Positions 35,301 to 43,948 of a DNA stretch of 64,000 nt are shown in pieces. The notes under the pieces were generated by a model, which saw nothing but the letters and a program-made list of their open reading frames with translations, searched no databases and had not been told where the DNA came from. The position numbers and the translations under genes were made by a program. The stretch comes from Ciceribacter lividus (lineage in GTDB: Bacteria > Pseudomonadota > Alphaproteobacteria > Rhizobiales > Rhizobiaceae): contig NZ_QPIX01000001.1 of NCBI RefSeq assembly GCF_003337715.1, positions 674,682-738,681 on the forward strand, in the 5' to 3' direction. Each line of letters opens with the position of its first letter. Positions within the stretch are counted from its first letter, which is position 1.

Positions 35301-35323
35301 ACGCCGGCGTCCGGGTGAACGTA

Positions 35324-35368
35324 CCCCCCTCTGCCCTGCCGGGCATCTCCCCCTCAAGGGGGGAGATC
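35324..35368 (+). repeat. Palindromic intergenic repeat, copy A
   Basis: This 45-nt element has a CTCCCCCTCAAGGGGGGAG core. It is the reverse complement of copy B at 35517-35561 with only two mismatches. Such short palindromic modules are common between genes in rhizobia (RIME-like elements). The 148 nt between the copies encode nothing recognisable. Confidence 0.75.
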
Positions 35369-35516
35369 GCCGGGTTTCCGGCGCACCGATCTGCCTCTGA
35401 TGCTGGCGCGAGCCGATGCGTCGATGGGGTTTCGTCCTGGACTTCGGGAAACCTCGCGTGGAGCGGCGCAGCGCATGTTTCGTCCTGCTCACGAGATGCG
35501 GCGGCCGACGCACGTC

Positions 35517-35561
35517 GATCTCCCCCCTTGAGGGGGAGATGGCCGGCAGGCCAGAGGGGGG
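35517..35561 (-). repeat. Palindromic intergenic repeat, copy B (inverted)
   Basis: This is the inverted partner of copy A (43 of 45 bases), 31 nt before the GH2 start. Because both are palindromic and inverted to each other, the transcript between ATPase and GH2 genes could fold into either two local hairpins or one long stem, which may affect expression of the catabolic genes. Confidence 0.75.
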
Positions 35562-35592
35562 TGCTCGTGCCTCCGACAGACGGACCAAGATC

Positions 35593-38049
35593 ATGACATC
35601 ACCCGCACCCTCGACCACCATCGACCTCTCCGGCGAATGGCGCCTGTCCACCGCCGACGGCGAGCACAGTTGCGCAATCCTGTTGCCGGGCGACGTGCAC
35701 TCGGCCTTGCAGGCCGCGGGTCTCATTCCGGACCCCTATGTCGGGCGCAACGAGGAGCGCGTGCAGTGGGTCGCCGAATGCGATTGGGTGCTGGAGAGGA
35801 CCTTCTTCCTCGACCATGCGGACGGCCGCTTCTATCTCGACCTCGACTATCTCGACACGGTTGCCGTCGTCTTCGTCAACGACATCCCCGTGCTTTCCTC
35901 GGACAACTGCTTCCGGCGCTACCGGCCGGACATCTCCGAGGCGCTGGAGCCGGGTGAAAACCGCATCCGCATCCTCCTGCACTCATCGATTGCGGCCGGC
36001 GCCGAGCGGCAGGCCCGTCAGCCCTTCTATGTTCCCTATTCCACCACCAACTCACCGGTCCCCAACGGCAACATGCTGCGCAAGCCGCAGTGCCATTTCG
36101 GCTGGGACTGGAACATCGCGCTTGCGCCGCTCGGCCTTTACGGGACGGTCGCGCTGAAGGCGCTCGATCCGGCGCGGATCGAGCATCTCGTCACCCGCCA
36201 GGTGCACAACGAGGACGGCAGCGTCGATCTCCACGTCACGCTGATGCTCTACGCTGCCGAACCGGCCGTCGTCCCGGTACATTTCGATCTCGACGGCGAG
36301 CGGGTGCTACTCGATTGCGGCATCGACGCAGGCGAAACGACGATCCCGCACATCTTCCATATCGAGGGGCCGCGGCTCTGGTGGCCGGCGGGCAGCGGCG
36401 AACAGGCGCTCTACCGCCTGACCGTCGAGATCCCCGGTGAGGTGGTGACACGGCAGATCGGTCTCCGGACCATCGAACTTGTGACCGACGCAGACGATGC
36501 TGGCAGCCGCTTCGCCTTCCGTATCAACGGGCGGGAAATCTTCTGCCGCGGCGCGAACTGGATACCGGCGGATGCGCTCTTTTCTCGGACCTCGCCGGAG
36601 AGGACCGAAGACTTGCTGCGCTCGGCGGTCGAAGCCAACATGAACATGATCCGCGTCTGGGGCGGCGGGTTCTACGAGCACGACTGGTTCTACGATCTCT
36701 GCGACCGGCTTGGCCTCATGGTCTGGCAGGACTTCATGTTCTCCTGCAATCTCTATCCCTGCACCGAGGATTTCCTGGCAAACGTCGTCGAGGAGGTGGA
36801 CTACCAGGTCAGACGCCTTTCCTCGCACGCCTCCATCGTGGTCTGGTGCGGCGACAACGAACTCGTCGGCGCGCTCACCTGGTTCCCGGAATCGCGCGAC
36901 AACCGCGACCGCTATCTCGTCGCCTATGACCGACTCAACCGGACGGTCGAGCAGGGGCTGAAGAAGGCGGCGCCGGAGGCGATCTGGTGGCCGTCGAGCC
37001 CGGCGTCGGGCTATCTCGACTACGGTGACGCCTGGCATGCCGACGGGTCGGGCGACATGCATTTCTGGTCGGTCTGGCACGAAAACAAGAGTTTCGATAA
37101 TTACCGAACTGTCAAACCGCGGTTCTGCTCGGAATTCGGTTTCCAGTCCTATACCTCGCTTCCGGTTATCCGTGGCTTCGCAGCGGCGAAGGACATGAAT
37201 ATCGCCTCGCCGGTGATCGAGCTGCACCAGAAGAATGTCGGCGGCAACGAGCGGATCGCCGGCACCATGTTCCGCTATTTCCGTTTCCCGAAGGATTTCG
37301 CCAACTTCGTCTATCTTTCGCAGATCCAGCAGGGACTGGCGATCAGGACGGCGGTCGACTACTGGCGGTCCTTGAAACCCCATTGCATGGGGACTCTCTA
37401 CTGGCAGCTCAACGACACCTGGCCGGTTGCCTCCTGGGCGAGCCTCGATTACGGCGGCGGCTGGAAGGCGATGCACTACATGGCGCGCCGCTTCTTCCAG
37501 CCGGTCACGGTCGCCGCGATACCGTCCGAGGACGGTGACGAGATCCGCTTCTCAATGGTCAACGACACACTGGAGCCGGCGGCGGTCGACATGAACCTCT
37601 TCGCGGTGACGCCCGGTGGCGAGAAGATCCCGCTGCGGACGGCGAGCGGGACGTGCCCGCCCGACAGGGCCGAAACCCTGCTCATTCTTGCGGCGGACGA
37701 CATTCCGGCGGGCTGCATCCTCGCCTGGAGCTTCATCGCCAACGGCACGAGCGGCGAGGGCCACTATGTCCACGGCACCTACAAGGCACTCGACCTCGAG
37801 CCTCCGGGGCTGACGCTGCAGGCGGCACCGGGGCAGGGCGGCACGGTCGAAATCACCGTCTCTGCCAGCGGCCTCGCGCTCTTCATCATGATCGAGTGCG
37901 ATCTCGCCGGCCGCTATTCCGACAACGCCTTCGACCTTGCGGCCGGCGAAAGCCGTGTCGTGACCTTCACGCCGAGGGAACCGCTCGCGGCAGGCGACCT
38001 GCCGGACTTCATTCTCTACGACCTCTATTCCTGCCAGGCCGCGAGCTGA
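35593..38049 (+). CDS. GH2 beta-mannosidase-like glycoside hydrolase
   Basis: The 818-residue protein has the GH2 layout: N-terminal jelly roll (YLDLDYLDTVAVVFVND), immunoglobulin-like domain, then TIM barrel. The acid/base Glu lies in VVWCGDNELVG (N-E pair) and the nucleophile Glu in CSEFGFQSYTSLP. The FGWDWNIAL block is typical of beta-mannosidases rather than beta-galactosidases. There is no signal peptide, so it should cleave imported oligosaccharides in the cytoplasm. ATG 35593 was chosen, since the upstream extension reads through a repeat. The final beta domain closes at Gln-Ala-Ala-Ser. Confidence 0.88.
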   Translation: MTSPAPSTTIDLSGEWRLSTADGEHSCAILLPGDVHSALQAAGLIPDPYVGRNEERVQWVAECDWVLERTFFLDHADGRFYLDLDYLDTVAVVFVNDIPVLSSDNCFRRYRPDISEALEPGENRIRILLHSSIAAGAERQARQPFYVPYSTTNSPVPNGNMLRKPQCHFGWDWNIALAPLGLYGTVALKALDPARIEHLVTRQVHNEDGSVDLHVTLMLYAAEPAVVPVHFDLDGERVLLDCGIDAGETTIPHIFHIEGPRLWWPAGSGEQALYRLTVEIPGEVVTRQIGLRTIELVTDADDAGSRFAFRINGREIFCRGANWIPADALFSRTSPERTEDLLRSAVEANMNMIRVWGGGFYEHDWFYDLCDRLGLMVWQDFMFSCNLYPCTEDFLANVVEEVDYQVRRLSSHASIVVWCGDNELVGALTWFPESRDNRDRYLVAYDRLNRTVEQGLKKAAPEAIWWPSSPASGYLDYGDAWHADGSGDMHFWSVWHENKSFDNYRTVKPRFCSEFGFQSYTSLPVIRGFAAAKDMNIASPVIELHQKNVGGNERIAGTMFRYFRFPKDFANFVYLSQIQQGLAIRTAVDYWRSLKPHCMGTLYWQLNDTWPVASWASLDYGGGWKAMHYMARRFFQPVTVAAIPSEDGDEIRFSMVNDTLEPAAVDMNLFAVTPGGEKIPLRTASGTCPPDRAETLLILAADDIPAGCILAWSFIANGTSGEGHYVHGTYKALDLEPPGLTLQAAPGQGGTVEITVSASGLALFIMIECDLAGRYSDNAFDLAAGESRVVTFTPREPLAAGDLPDFILYDLYSCQAAS

Positions 38050-38112
38050 TCCTTCTGCGGCCTGCCCGACCAGACCCCGGGGCACCACCCGAACCCTACG
38101 AGGAGACTACAA

Positions 38113-38874
38113 ATGACGAGACTCGGCTTCCAGCTCTACAGCGCCCGCAATTTCCAGCCCTTTTCCGAGGTCTTTCCGAAACTCTCCGCCGCCGGCTACA
38201 AGGAGGTCGAGGGCTACGGCGCCATGTATGCCTCGCTCGACGATACCGGCGTTGCGGCGCTGCGGGCCGATCTCGACCGCAACGGGCTTGCCATGCCGAC
38301 CGCCCATTTCGGGCTCGACATGCTGGAGGACGACCCGAAGCGCGTGCTGAAGATCGCCGAGACGCTCGGCATCGAGGCGATCTATTGCCCCTATCTGATG
38401 CCGGACAAGCGCCCGACGGACGCGCGCGGCTGGTTCGCCTTCGGCCAGCGGCTGCAGGAGGCCGGCAAGCCGGTCCGCGATGCGGGGCTGGTCTTCGGTT
38501 GGCACAACCACGACTTCGAATTCGTCACCCTCGACGACGGCTCCACGCCGCAGGAACAGATTTTCGCCGGTGGCCCCGATCTCTCCTGGGAGGCTGATAT
38601 CGCCTGGGTGATCCGCGGCGGCGCCGATCCGCTGGCCTGGATCGAGAGCTACGGCAAGCGCATCAGCGCCGTCCACGTCAAGGATATCGCACCGGCCGGG
38701 CAGAACGCCGACGAGGACGGCTGGGCCGATGTCGGCCACGGCACGGTCGACTGGAAGGGGATCGTCGGTGCCCTGAAGGCGTATCCGGTCCGGCACTACA
38801 TCGTCGAGCACGATAATCCCAACGATCTCGACCGGCTGATTGCCCGGTCGATCGCCTCCTTCAACAGCTACTGA
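38113..38874 (+). CDS. Sugar phosphate isomerase/epimerase (xylose-isomerase-like TIM barrel)
   Basis: The 253-residue protein belongs to the AP-endonuclease-2/IolE-like TIM-barrel family. Metal-binding segments are visible as FGWHNHDFEF, WEADIAWV and ISAVHVKDI, with a late VEHDN. Members isomerise or epimerise keto sugars or inositols. It lies 63 nt after the GH2 gene and 28 nt before a Gfo/Idh dehydrogenase. The pair could oxidise and epimerise a released sugar. The exact substrate is unknown. Confidence 0.85.
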   Translation: MTRLGFQLYSARNFQPFSEVFPKLSAAGYKEVEGYGAMYASLDDTGVAALRADLDRNGLAMPTAHFGLDMLEDDPKRVLKIAETLGIEAIYCPYLMPDKRPTDARGWFAFGQRLQEAGKPVRDAGLVFGWHNHDFEFVTLDDGSTPQEQIFAGGPDLSWEADIAWVIRGGADPLAWIESYGKRISAVHVKDIAPAGQNADEDGWADVGHGTVDWKGIVGALKAYPVRHYIVEHDNPNDLDRLIARSIASFNSY

Positions 38875-38902
38875 TCATCACAGAAACAGTCGGAACGTAC
38901 CC

Positions 38903-40036
38903 ATGACACGTGAACTCGGCGTCGGCATCATCGGATGCGGCAATATTTCCACGACCTATTTTTCGCTCGCCCCGCTCTTCAAGGGGCTCAAGGTGCTTGC
39001 CTGCACCGATCTCAACATGAACGCCGCCGAGCTTCGGGCGGAGGAATACGGCGTCAAGGCACAGACGGTCGACGAACTGCTCGCCAATGACGAGCTCGAC
39101 ATCATCGTCAACCTCACCATTCCGGACGCGCATTACGCCGTCTCGAAGCGCATTCTCGAGGCCGGCAAGCACGTCTATTCGGAAAAGCCGCTGGTGCTGA
39201 GCCTCGAAGCCGGCGAGGACCTCCGCCGGATCGCGAAGGACAAGAAGCTCAGCGTCGGCTGCGCACCTGACACCTTCCTCGGCGGTTCCCACCAGCTTGC
39301 CCGCAAGTACATCGATGAGGGCGGGATCGGCCGCGTTACCTCCGGCACCTGCCACGTGATGAGCCCGGGCATGGAGATGTGGCACCCCAATCCGGACTTC
39401 TTCTTCCTGCCGGGCGGCGGGCCGGTGCTCGATCTCGGCCCGTACTACATCGCCAACCTGATCAACCTCATCGGCCCGGTGAAGCGGGTGGCGGCACTCA
39501 CCTCCATGGCGTCGGAGACGCGGACCATTACCAGCCAACCGCGCGCCGGCGAGGTTATCCCGGTCCGGACGCCGACCAACATCCATGCGCTTCTCGAATT
39601 CGAGAACGGCGCGACGGTCACCCTGTCGGCGAGCTGGGATGTCTGGTCGCATCGCCACGGCAACATGGAGCTCTACGGCACCGACGGCTCGCTCTTCGTA
39701 CCGGACCCCAATTTCTTCGGCGGCACCGTGGAGGCGAGCGGCCGCGACAAGGACATCAAGCCACTCGAAAGCTGGGACCATCCCTTCGGCATCGACAACC
39801 AGGAGCATGCGAATGGCCCGCGCGCCAATTACCGCACGGCCGGGCTCGCCGACATGGCAGTCGCGATCCTCGAAGGCCGTGACGCCCGCTGCTCGCTCGA
39901 CCGCGCGCTCCACGGCGTCGATGTCATGACGTCCATCCTGCAGTCGGGCGCGGAAGGTCGTTTTGTCGATCTTTCCACCACCTGCACGCAGCCGCAGGCG
40001 CTCGGCATCGACGAGGCGCTGGCGCTGTTGAGGTGA
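38903..40036 (+). CDS. Gfo/Idh/MocA-family oxidoreductase
   Basis: The 377-residue protein has an N-terminal Rossmann fold (VGIIGCGNISTTYF), the family Lys in GKHVYSEKPLVL and a C-terminal alpha/beta domain with GGGPVLDLGPYYIANLINL. Such enzymes are NAD(P)-dependent sugar dehydrogenases or oxidoreductases. ATG 38903 (MTRELGVGIIGCG) was chosen over an upstream in-frame start. It follows the isomerase gene within the sugar locus and probably acts in the same pathway. Confidence 0.88.
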   Translation: MTRELGVGIIGCGNISTTYFSLAPLFKGLKVLACTDLNMNAAELRAEEYGVKAQTVDELLANDELDIIVNLTIPDAHYAVSKRILEAGKHVYSEKPLVLSLEAGEDLRRIAKDKKLSVGCAPDTFLGGSHQLARKYIDEGGIGRVTSGTCHVMSPGMEMWHPNPDFFFLPGGGPVLDLGPYYIANLINLIGPVKRVAALTSMASETRTITSQPRAGEVIPVRTPTNIHALLEFENGATVTLSASWDVWSHRHGNMELYGTDGSLFVPDPNFFGGTVEASGRDKDIKPLESWDHPFGIDNQEHANGPRANYRTAGLADMAVAILEGRDARCSLDRALHGVDVMTSILQSGAEGRFVDLSTTCTQPQALGIDEALALLR

Positions 40037-40076
40037 CGGAAGGCGGGGAAGCCGGTATGAGGAAGCGTCCGGCTTC

Positions 40077-40146
40077 CCCTCATCCGGCTGCCGCAAGTCC
40101 CTTCTCCCCGTTCGCGGGGAGAAGGTCCCGGCAGGGGGATGAGGGG
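40077..40146. repeat. RIME-like palindromic element
   Basis: Inner arms CCTTCTCCCCG and CGGGGAGAAGG with a TTCG loop (40100-40125) are nested in outer arms (40077-40094 with 40129-40146). This nested palindrome resembles intergenic mosaic elements of Rhizobium and Sinorhizobium. It lies between the oxidoreductase and aldo/keto reductase genes, 42 nt before the latter. Confidence 0.7.
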
Positions 40147-40188
40147 CGATCCCGAAAGGCAATGCCGCCTGTGTAACTGGAGACTTTC

Positions 40189-41241
40189 ATGACCTGGCAA
40201 CCATCCGAGAGCCGCTACGAGCGGATGACCTACAATCGCTGCGGACGAAGCGGCCTGAAGCTGCCGGCGATTTCGCTCGGCCTCTGGCACAATTTCGGCA
40301 ACGATACGCCGCACGCGACGAAGCAGGCGATCTGCCGGACGGCCTTCGATCTCGGCATCACCCATTTCGACCTCGCCAACAATTACGGCCCGCCGCCCGG
40401 TTCGGCGGAGGCGGCCTTCGGCGAGATCCTGCGGACCGATTTCGCCGGCTACCGCGACGAGCTCATCATCTCGTCCAAGGCGGGCTACGGCATGTGGGCT
40501 GGCCCCTACGGCGAGTGGGGCAGCCGCAAGTACGTCATCGCCTCCTGCGACCAGAGCCTGAAACGGCTCGGTCTCGACTATGTCGACATCTTCTATTCGC
40601 ACCGCTTCGACCCCGATACGCCGCTCGAGGAAACCTGCGGGGCGCTCGACCACATCGTCCGGTCGGGCAGGGCGCTCTATGTCGGGATTTCCTCCTACAA
40701 TTCGAAGCGCACCCGTGAGGCGGTGGCGATCCTGAAGGACCTCGGAACGCCGGTTCTCATCCACCAGCCGAGCTATTCGATGATCAACCGCTGGATCGAG
40801 GAGGACGGCCTCGTCGATACGCTTGAAGAGCTCGGCATCGGGTCGATCGTCTTCTCGCCACTCGCGCAGGGCATGCTGACGTCGAAATACCTGCACGGCA
40901 TTCCGACCGGTAGCCGTGCCTCGCAGGAGAAGTCGCTCGATCCGGGTTTCCTCAACGAGAAGAACCTCGAGAACATCCGCGCGCTCGGCCGGATCGCGGA
41001 CCGGCGCGGCCAGACGCTCGCCCAGATGGCGCTCGCCTGGGTGCTGCGCGGCGGGCGCATCACCTCGGCGCTCATCGGCGCGAGCCGCCCCGAGCAGGTC
41101 GAGGATTGCGTGAAGGCATTGGATAAGCCCGATTTCAGCGCCGAGGAACTCGCCGAGATCGACACCTATGCCAGGGAAGCCGACATCAATCTCTGGGCGG
41201 CGTCCGCCGAACGGAAAGGGCCGCCGCGGAAGAAGAAGTAA
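40189..41241 (+). CDS. Aldo/keto reductase (MgrA/YghZ-like)
   Basis: The 350-residue AKR barrel shows the catalytic tetrad in FDLANNYGPPPGSAE (Asp, Tyr), SSKAGYGMW (Lys) and FYSHRFD (His), and the NADPH segment ALIGASRPEQVEDCVKAL. The opening MTYNRCGRSGLKLPAISLGLW and WAGPYGEWGSRKY match the L-glyceraldehyde 3-phosphate reductase (YghZ/MgrA) subgroup. In this locus it may reduce a sugar-derived aldehyde. The basic C-terminus GPPRKKK is normal for the subgroup. Confidence 0.88.
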   Translation: MTWQPSESRYERMTYNRCGRSGLKLPAISLGLWHNFGNDTPHATKQAICRTAFDLGITHFDLANNYGPPPGSAEAAFGEILRTDFAGYRDELIISSKAGYGMWAGPYGEWGSRKYVIASCDQSLKRLGLDYVDIFYSHRFDPDTPLEETCGALDHIVRSGRALYVGISSYNSKRTREAVAILKDLGTPVLIHQPSYSMINRWIEEDGLVDTLEELGIGSIVFSPLAQGMLTSKYLHGIPTGSRASQEKSLDPGFLNEKNLENIRALGRIADRRGQTLAQMALAWVLRGGRITSALIGASRPEQVEDCVKALDKPDFSAEELAEIDTYAREADINLWAASAERKGPPRKKK

Positions 41242-41250
41242 GATTGCTCT

Positions 41251-41274
41251 TACCCTCCCCTTGAGGTGGAGGGT
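41251..41274. repeat. Palindromic repeat fragment
   Basis: An imperfect stem (ACCCTCCCC, TTGA, GGTGGAGGGT) lies 10 nt after the aldo/keto reductase stop. It is the first of three palindromic modules in the 240-nt gap before the GH43 gene and could stop transcription or stabilise the upstream mRNA. Confidence 0.5.
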
Positions 41275-41335
41275 CGGAGTGAAGCTCCGGGGTGGGGTGA
41301 CGCGCAAGCTCAGTCGACTGGGTCAGACGCTGGTC

Positions 41336-41386
41336 ACCCCCACCCGCCGCTTTGCGGCGACCTCCCCCCTCAAGGGGGAGGTGGGG
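41336..41386. repeat. Palindromic intergenic repeat
   Basis: The segment holds two nested dyads: CGCCGC-TTTG-CGGCG and CCTCCCCCCT-CAAGGGGGAGG, flanked by CCCCAC and GTGGGG. The CTCCCCCCTCAAGGGGGAG core is shared with copies A and B upstream of the GH2 gene. Confidence 0.65.
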
Positions 41387-41402
41387 CACAGCGCCGGCGG
41401 AT

Positions 41403-41451
41403 GATCTCCCCCCTTGTGGGGGAGATGTCGGCGTAGCCGACAGAGGGGGTG
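41403..41451 (-). repeat. Palindromic intergenic repeat, copy C
   Basis: The sequence begins GATCTCCCCCCTTGTGGGGG and ends in CAGAGGGGGTG. It is the same family and orientation as copy B (35517-35561), with a different central segment (TCGGCGTAGCCGA, itself a dyad). It ends 31 nt before the GH43 start, the same distance as copy B from the GH2 start. Confidence 0.7.
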
Positions 41452-41481
41452 TTTGCCGAGAAAAGGGAGGAGAAACGCGAC

Positions 41482-43095
41482 ATGATCATCAATCCCATCC
41501 TGCCGGGCTTCAATCCGGATCCGTCGATCTGCCGGGTCGGCGAGGATTATTTCATCGCGACCTCCACCTTCGAATGGTATCCGGGCGTCCAGATTCACCA
41601 TTCGCGGGATCTGGTGAACTGGCGGCTCGTCTGCCGGCCCCTCAATCGCGCAAGCCAGCTCGACATGCGCGGGAACCCGGACAGTTGCGGCATCTGGGCG
41701 CCGTGTCTTTCCTACAGCGGGGGCCTGTTCTGGCTCGTCTATACCGACGTCAAGCGCTTCGACGGCAACTTCAAGGACGCGCACAACTACATCGTCACCG
41801 CGTCCTCCGTCATGGGTGAGTGGTGCGATCCGGTCTATGTGAACTCTTCCGGTTTCGACCCCTCGCTCTTCCATGACGACGACGGGCGGAAATGGTTCGT
41901 CAACATGCAGTGGAACCACCGAACCGAGAGCTACGGCGGGGCGCCGAGGCATCCGGCCTTCGACGGCATCCTGCTGCAGGAATGGGACGCGCAGAAGAAG
42001 CAACTCGTCGGACCGGTGAAAAACATCTTTCCCGGCAGCGCGCTCGGCCTCGTCGAAGGGCCGCATCTCTTCAAGCGCAACGGCTGGTACTATCTGACGA
42101 CCGCCGAAGGCGGCACCGGCTACGACCATGCCGTCACCATGGCCCGCGCGCGGACCATCGACGGACCCTACGAGCTCCATCCGGACATTCACCTCATTAC
42201 GTCAAAGGACCATCCGGAGGCGGTGCTGCAGCGCGCCGGCCACGGGCAATATGTCGAGACGCCGGACGGAACACCCTATCACACCCATCTCTGCGGGCGG
42301 CCGCTGCCGCCCAGGCGTCGCTGCACGCTGGGCCGCGAGACGGCGATCCAGAAATGCGTCTGGCGCGACGACGGCTGGCTCTATCTCGAAGATGGCGACC
42401 CGGTCCCCTCGGTGGAGGTGCCGGCGCCGGGCGGCGATGTCGCCCGCGTGGAAGGTCCGGCCCTTATTGCACACGATTTCAACGGGCCGGAACTGCCGGT
42501 CGAGTTCCAGTGGCTGCGCTCGCCGGTCCCGGAACGGCTCTTCAGCCTCTCCGCCCGGCCGGGCTTCCTGCGCCTCTTGGGCCGGGAAGGCATCGGCTCC
42601 TGGTTCGAACAGTCGCTGGTCGCACGGAGGCAGGAGCACCATCGCTTCCGCGCCGAAACCTCGCTCGAATTCTCACCCGACACCTACCAGCAGGTCGCAG
42701 GACTCACCCACTACTACAACCGCTACAAGTTCCATGCGCTCGGCGTGACGCTGCACGAGAAGCGCGGGCGGGTCATCACGATCCTGAGCTGCCCCGGCGA
42801 TTATCCGAACGGCCGGCTGAGTTTCCCGCTGGACAGCGGGATTGCCGTTCCCGAAGGCCGGCTCGACCTCGCCATGGAGATCCGCGACAACGACCTGCAG
42901 TTCTTCTGGCGGCCGGCCGGCGCCGCCGACTGGAAGCCGGTCGGTCCGGTGCTCGACGCGGGTGTGGTCTCCGACGAGGGCGGCCGTGGCGAGCACGGTT
43001 CCTTCACCGGAGCCTTCGCCGGCATGTTCGCTTTCGACACCAGCGGGCGGGCGGAGCCCGCCGACTTCAGCCGGTTCGCCTACGAGCGGCTCTAG
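41482..43095 (+). CDS. GH43 beta-xylosidase-like glycoside hydrolase
   Basis: The 537-residue protein has the five-bladed propeller of GH43 with the general base Asp in PGFNPDPSICRVGEDYF, the pKa-modulating Asp in SSGFDPSLFHDDDGRKW, and the acid Glu in GLVEGPHLFKRNGWYY. A C-terminal beta-sandwich (from about 350, FNGPELPVEFQWLRSP) completes the beta-xylosidase form. There is no signal peptide, so it acts inside the cell on imported xylo- or arabino-oligosaccharides. The stop overlaps that of the convergent fghA gene by 4 nt. Confidence 0.9.
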   Translation: MIINPILPGFNPDPSICRVGEDYFIATSTFEWYPGVQIHHSRDLVNWRLVCRPLNRASQLDMRGNPDSCGIWAPCLSYSGGLFWLVYTDVKRFDGNFKDAHNYIVTASSVMGEWCDPVYVNSSGFDPSLFHDDDGRKWFVNMQWNHRTESYGGAPRHPAFDGILLQEWDAQKKQLVGPVKNIFPGSALGLVEGPHLFKRNGWYYLTTAEGGTGYDHAVTMARARTIDGPYELHPDIHLITSKDHPEAVLQRAGHGQYVETPDGTPYHTHLCGRPLPPRRRCTLGRETAIQKCVWRDDGWLYLEDGDPVPSVEVPAPGGDVARVEGPALIAHDFNGPELPVEFQWLRSPVPERLFSLSARPGFLRLLGREGIGSWFEQSLVARRQEHHRFRAETSLEFSPDTYQQVAGLTHYYNRYKFHALGVTLHEKRGRVITILSCPGDYPNGRLSFPLDSGIAVPEGRLDLAMEIRDNDLQFFWRPAGAADWKPVGPVLDAGVVSDEGGRGEHGSFTGAFAGMFAFDTSGRAEPADFSRFAYERL

Positions 43096-43925
43096 CCGAG
43101 CCGCTCTGCGTGCCAGCGCAGGTGGTCGTCCATGAAGGTCGAGATGAAGTAGTAGGAGTGGTCGTAGCGCTCGTGCATGCGCAGCCTGAGCCCGATCTCG
43201 GTGTCCTTGATCGCATCCTCGAAGAGCCACGGGCGCAGGCCATTCTCCAGGAAACTGTCGGCGCTGCCCTGGTCGATCAGGAATTCCGGGAAACGGGCAC
43301 CGTCGGCGACCAGCGCGCAGGCGTCGTATTCACGCCACTTCGCCTTGTCGGGACCTAAGTATTTCTCGAAGGCGTCGACCGTCCAGTCGGCCGTCGACGG
43401 TTCCACGATCGGCGCGAAGGCGGAGCAGCTCCGGAAGCGTTCGGGGTTCTTCAGCGCGATCGTCATCGCGCCGTGACCGCCCATCGAATGACCGAAGATG
43501 CCCTGCCGGTCCATGTCGACGCGGAACTGTTCGGCGACGAGCGCCGGGAGTTCCTCGGTGATGTAGGTATACATCCGGTAGTTCTCGGCCCACGGCTCCT
43601 GCGTGGCGTCGAGGTACATGCCCGCACCCTTGCCCATCTTCCAGTTGGTGAGTTCGTCGGGCACGTCGTTGCCGCGCGGGCTCGTGTCCGGGCAGACGAT
43701 GATCAGACCGAGCTCGGCGGCCATGCGGCGATACTCACCCTTTTCCATCACATTCTGGTGGGTGCAGGTCAGCCCGGAAAGATACCAGAGGACCGGCCGG
43801 CGTTCGAGCACGGCCTGCGGCGGCACGAAGACGGCAAAGGTCATCTCGCATTTGCAGGCGTCCGAATCATGGGCGAAAACGCCCTGCATGCCGCCGAAGG
43901 CGGTGTTTTGCGACAGGATCTTCAT
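43092..43925 (-). CDS. fghA: S-formylglutathione hydrolase
   Basis: The 277-residue esterase has the catalytic Ser in FGHSMGGHGAMTIALK, Asp in LIDQGSADSFL and His in RYDHSYYFISTF, the esterase-D/FGH pattern. The opening SQNTAFGGMQGVFAHDS and YLSGLTCTHQNVMEKG are diagnostic. It hydrolyses S-formylglutathione to formate and glutathione, following the dehydrogenase encoded at 46201-47328. Its stop overlaps the GH43 stop within the palindrome CTAG. Confidence 0.94.
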   Translation of the reverse strand: MKILSQNTAFGGMQGVFAHDSDACKCEMTFAVFVPPQAVLERRPVLWYLSGLTCTHQNVMEKGEYRRMAAELGLIIVCPDTSPRGNDVPDELTNWKMGKGAGMYLDATQEPWAENYRMYTYITEELPALVAEQFRVDMDRQGIFGHSMGGHGAMTIALKNPERFRSCSAFAPIVEPSTADWTVDAFEKYLGPDKAKWREYDACALVADGARFPEFLIDQGSADSFLENGLRPWLFEDAIKDTEIGLRLRMHERYDHSYYFISTFMDDHLRWHAERLG

Positions 43926-43948
43926 GGTATAGTGTGTCCCTCGTTGGT

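Noticed and set aside
35416..35592. N-terminal extension of the GH2 protein
   Set aside because: The extra 59 codons read through repeat copy B and have no similarity to the family; ATG 35593 begins the conserved region.
35301..35592. CRISPR-like array or insertion-sequence ends from the repeated palindromes
   Set aside because: There are only two inverted copies, no regular spacers, no transposase and no target duplication; they are better explained as rhizobial intergenic palindromes.
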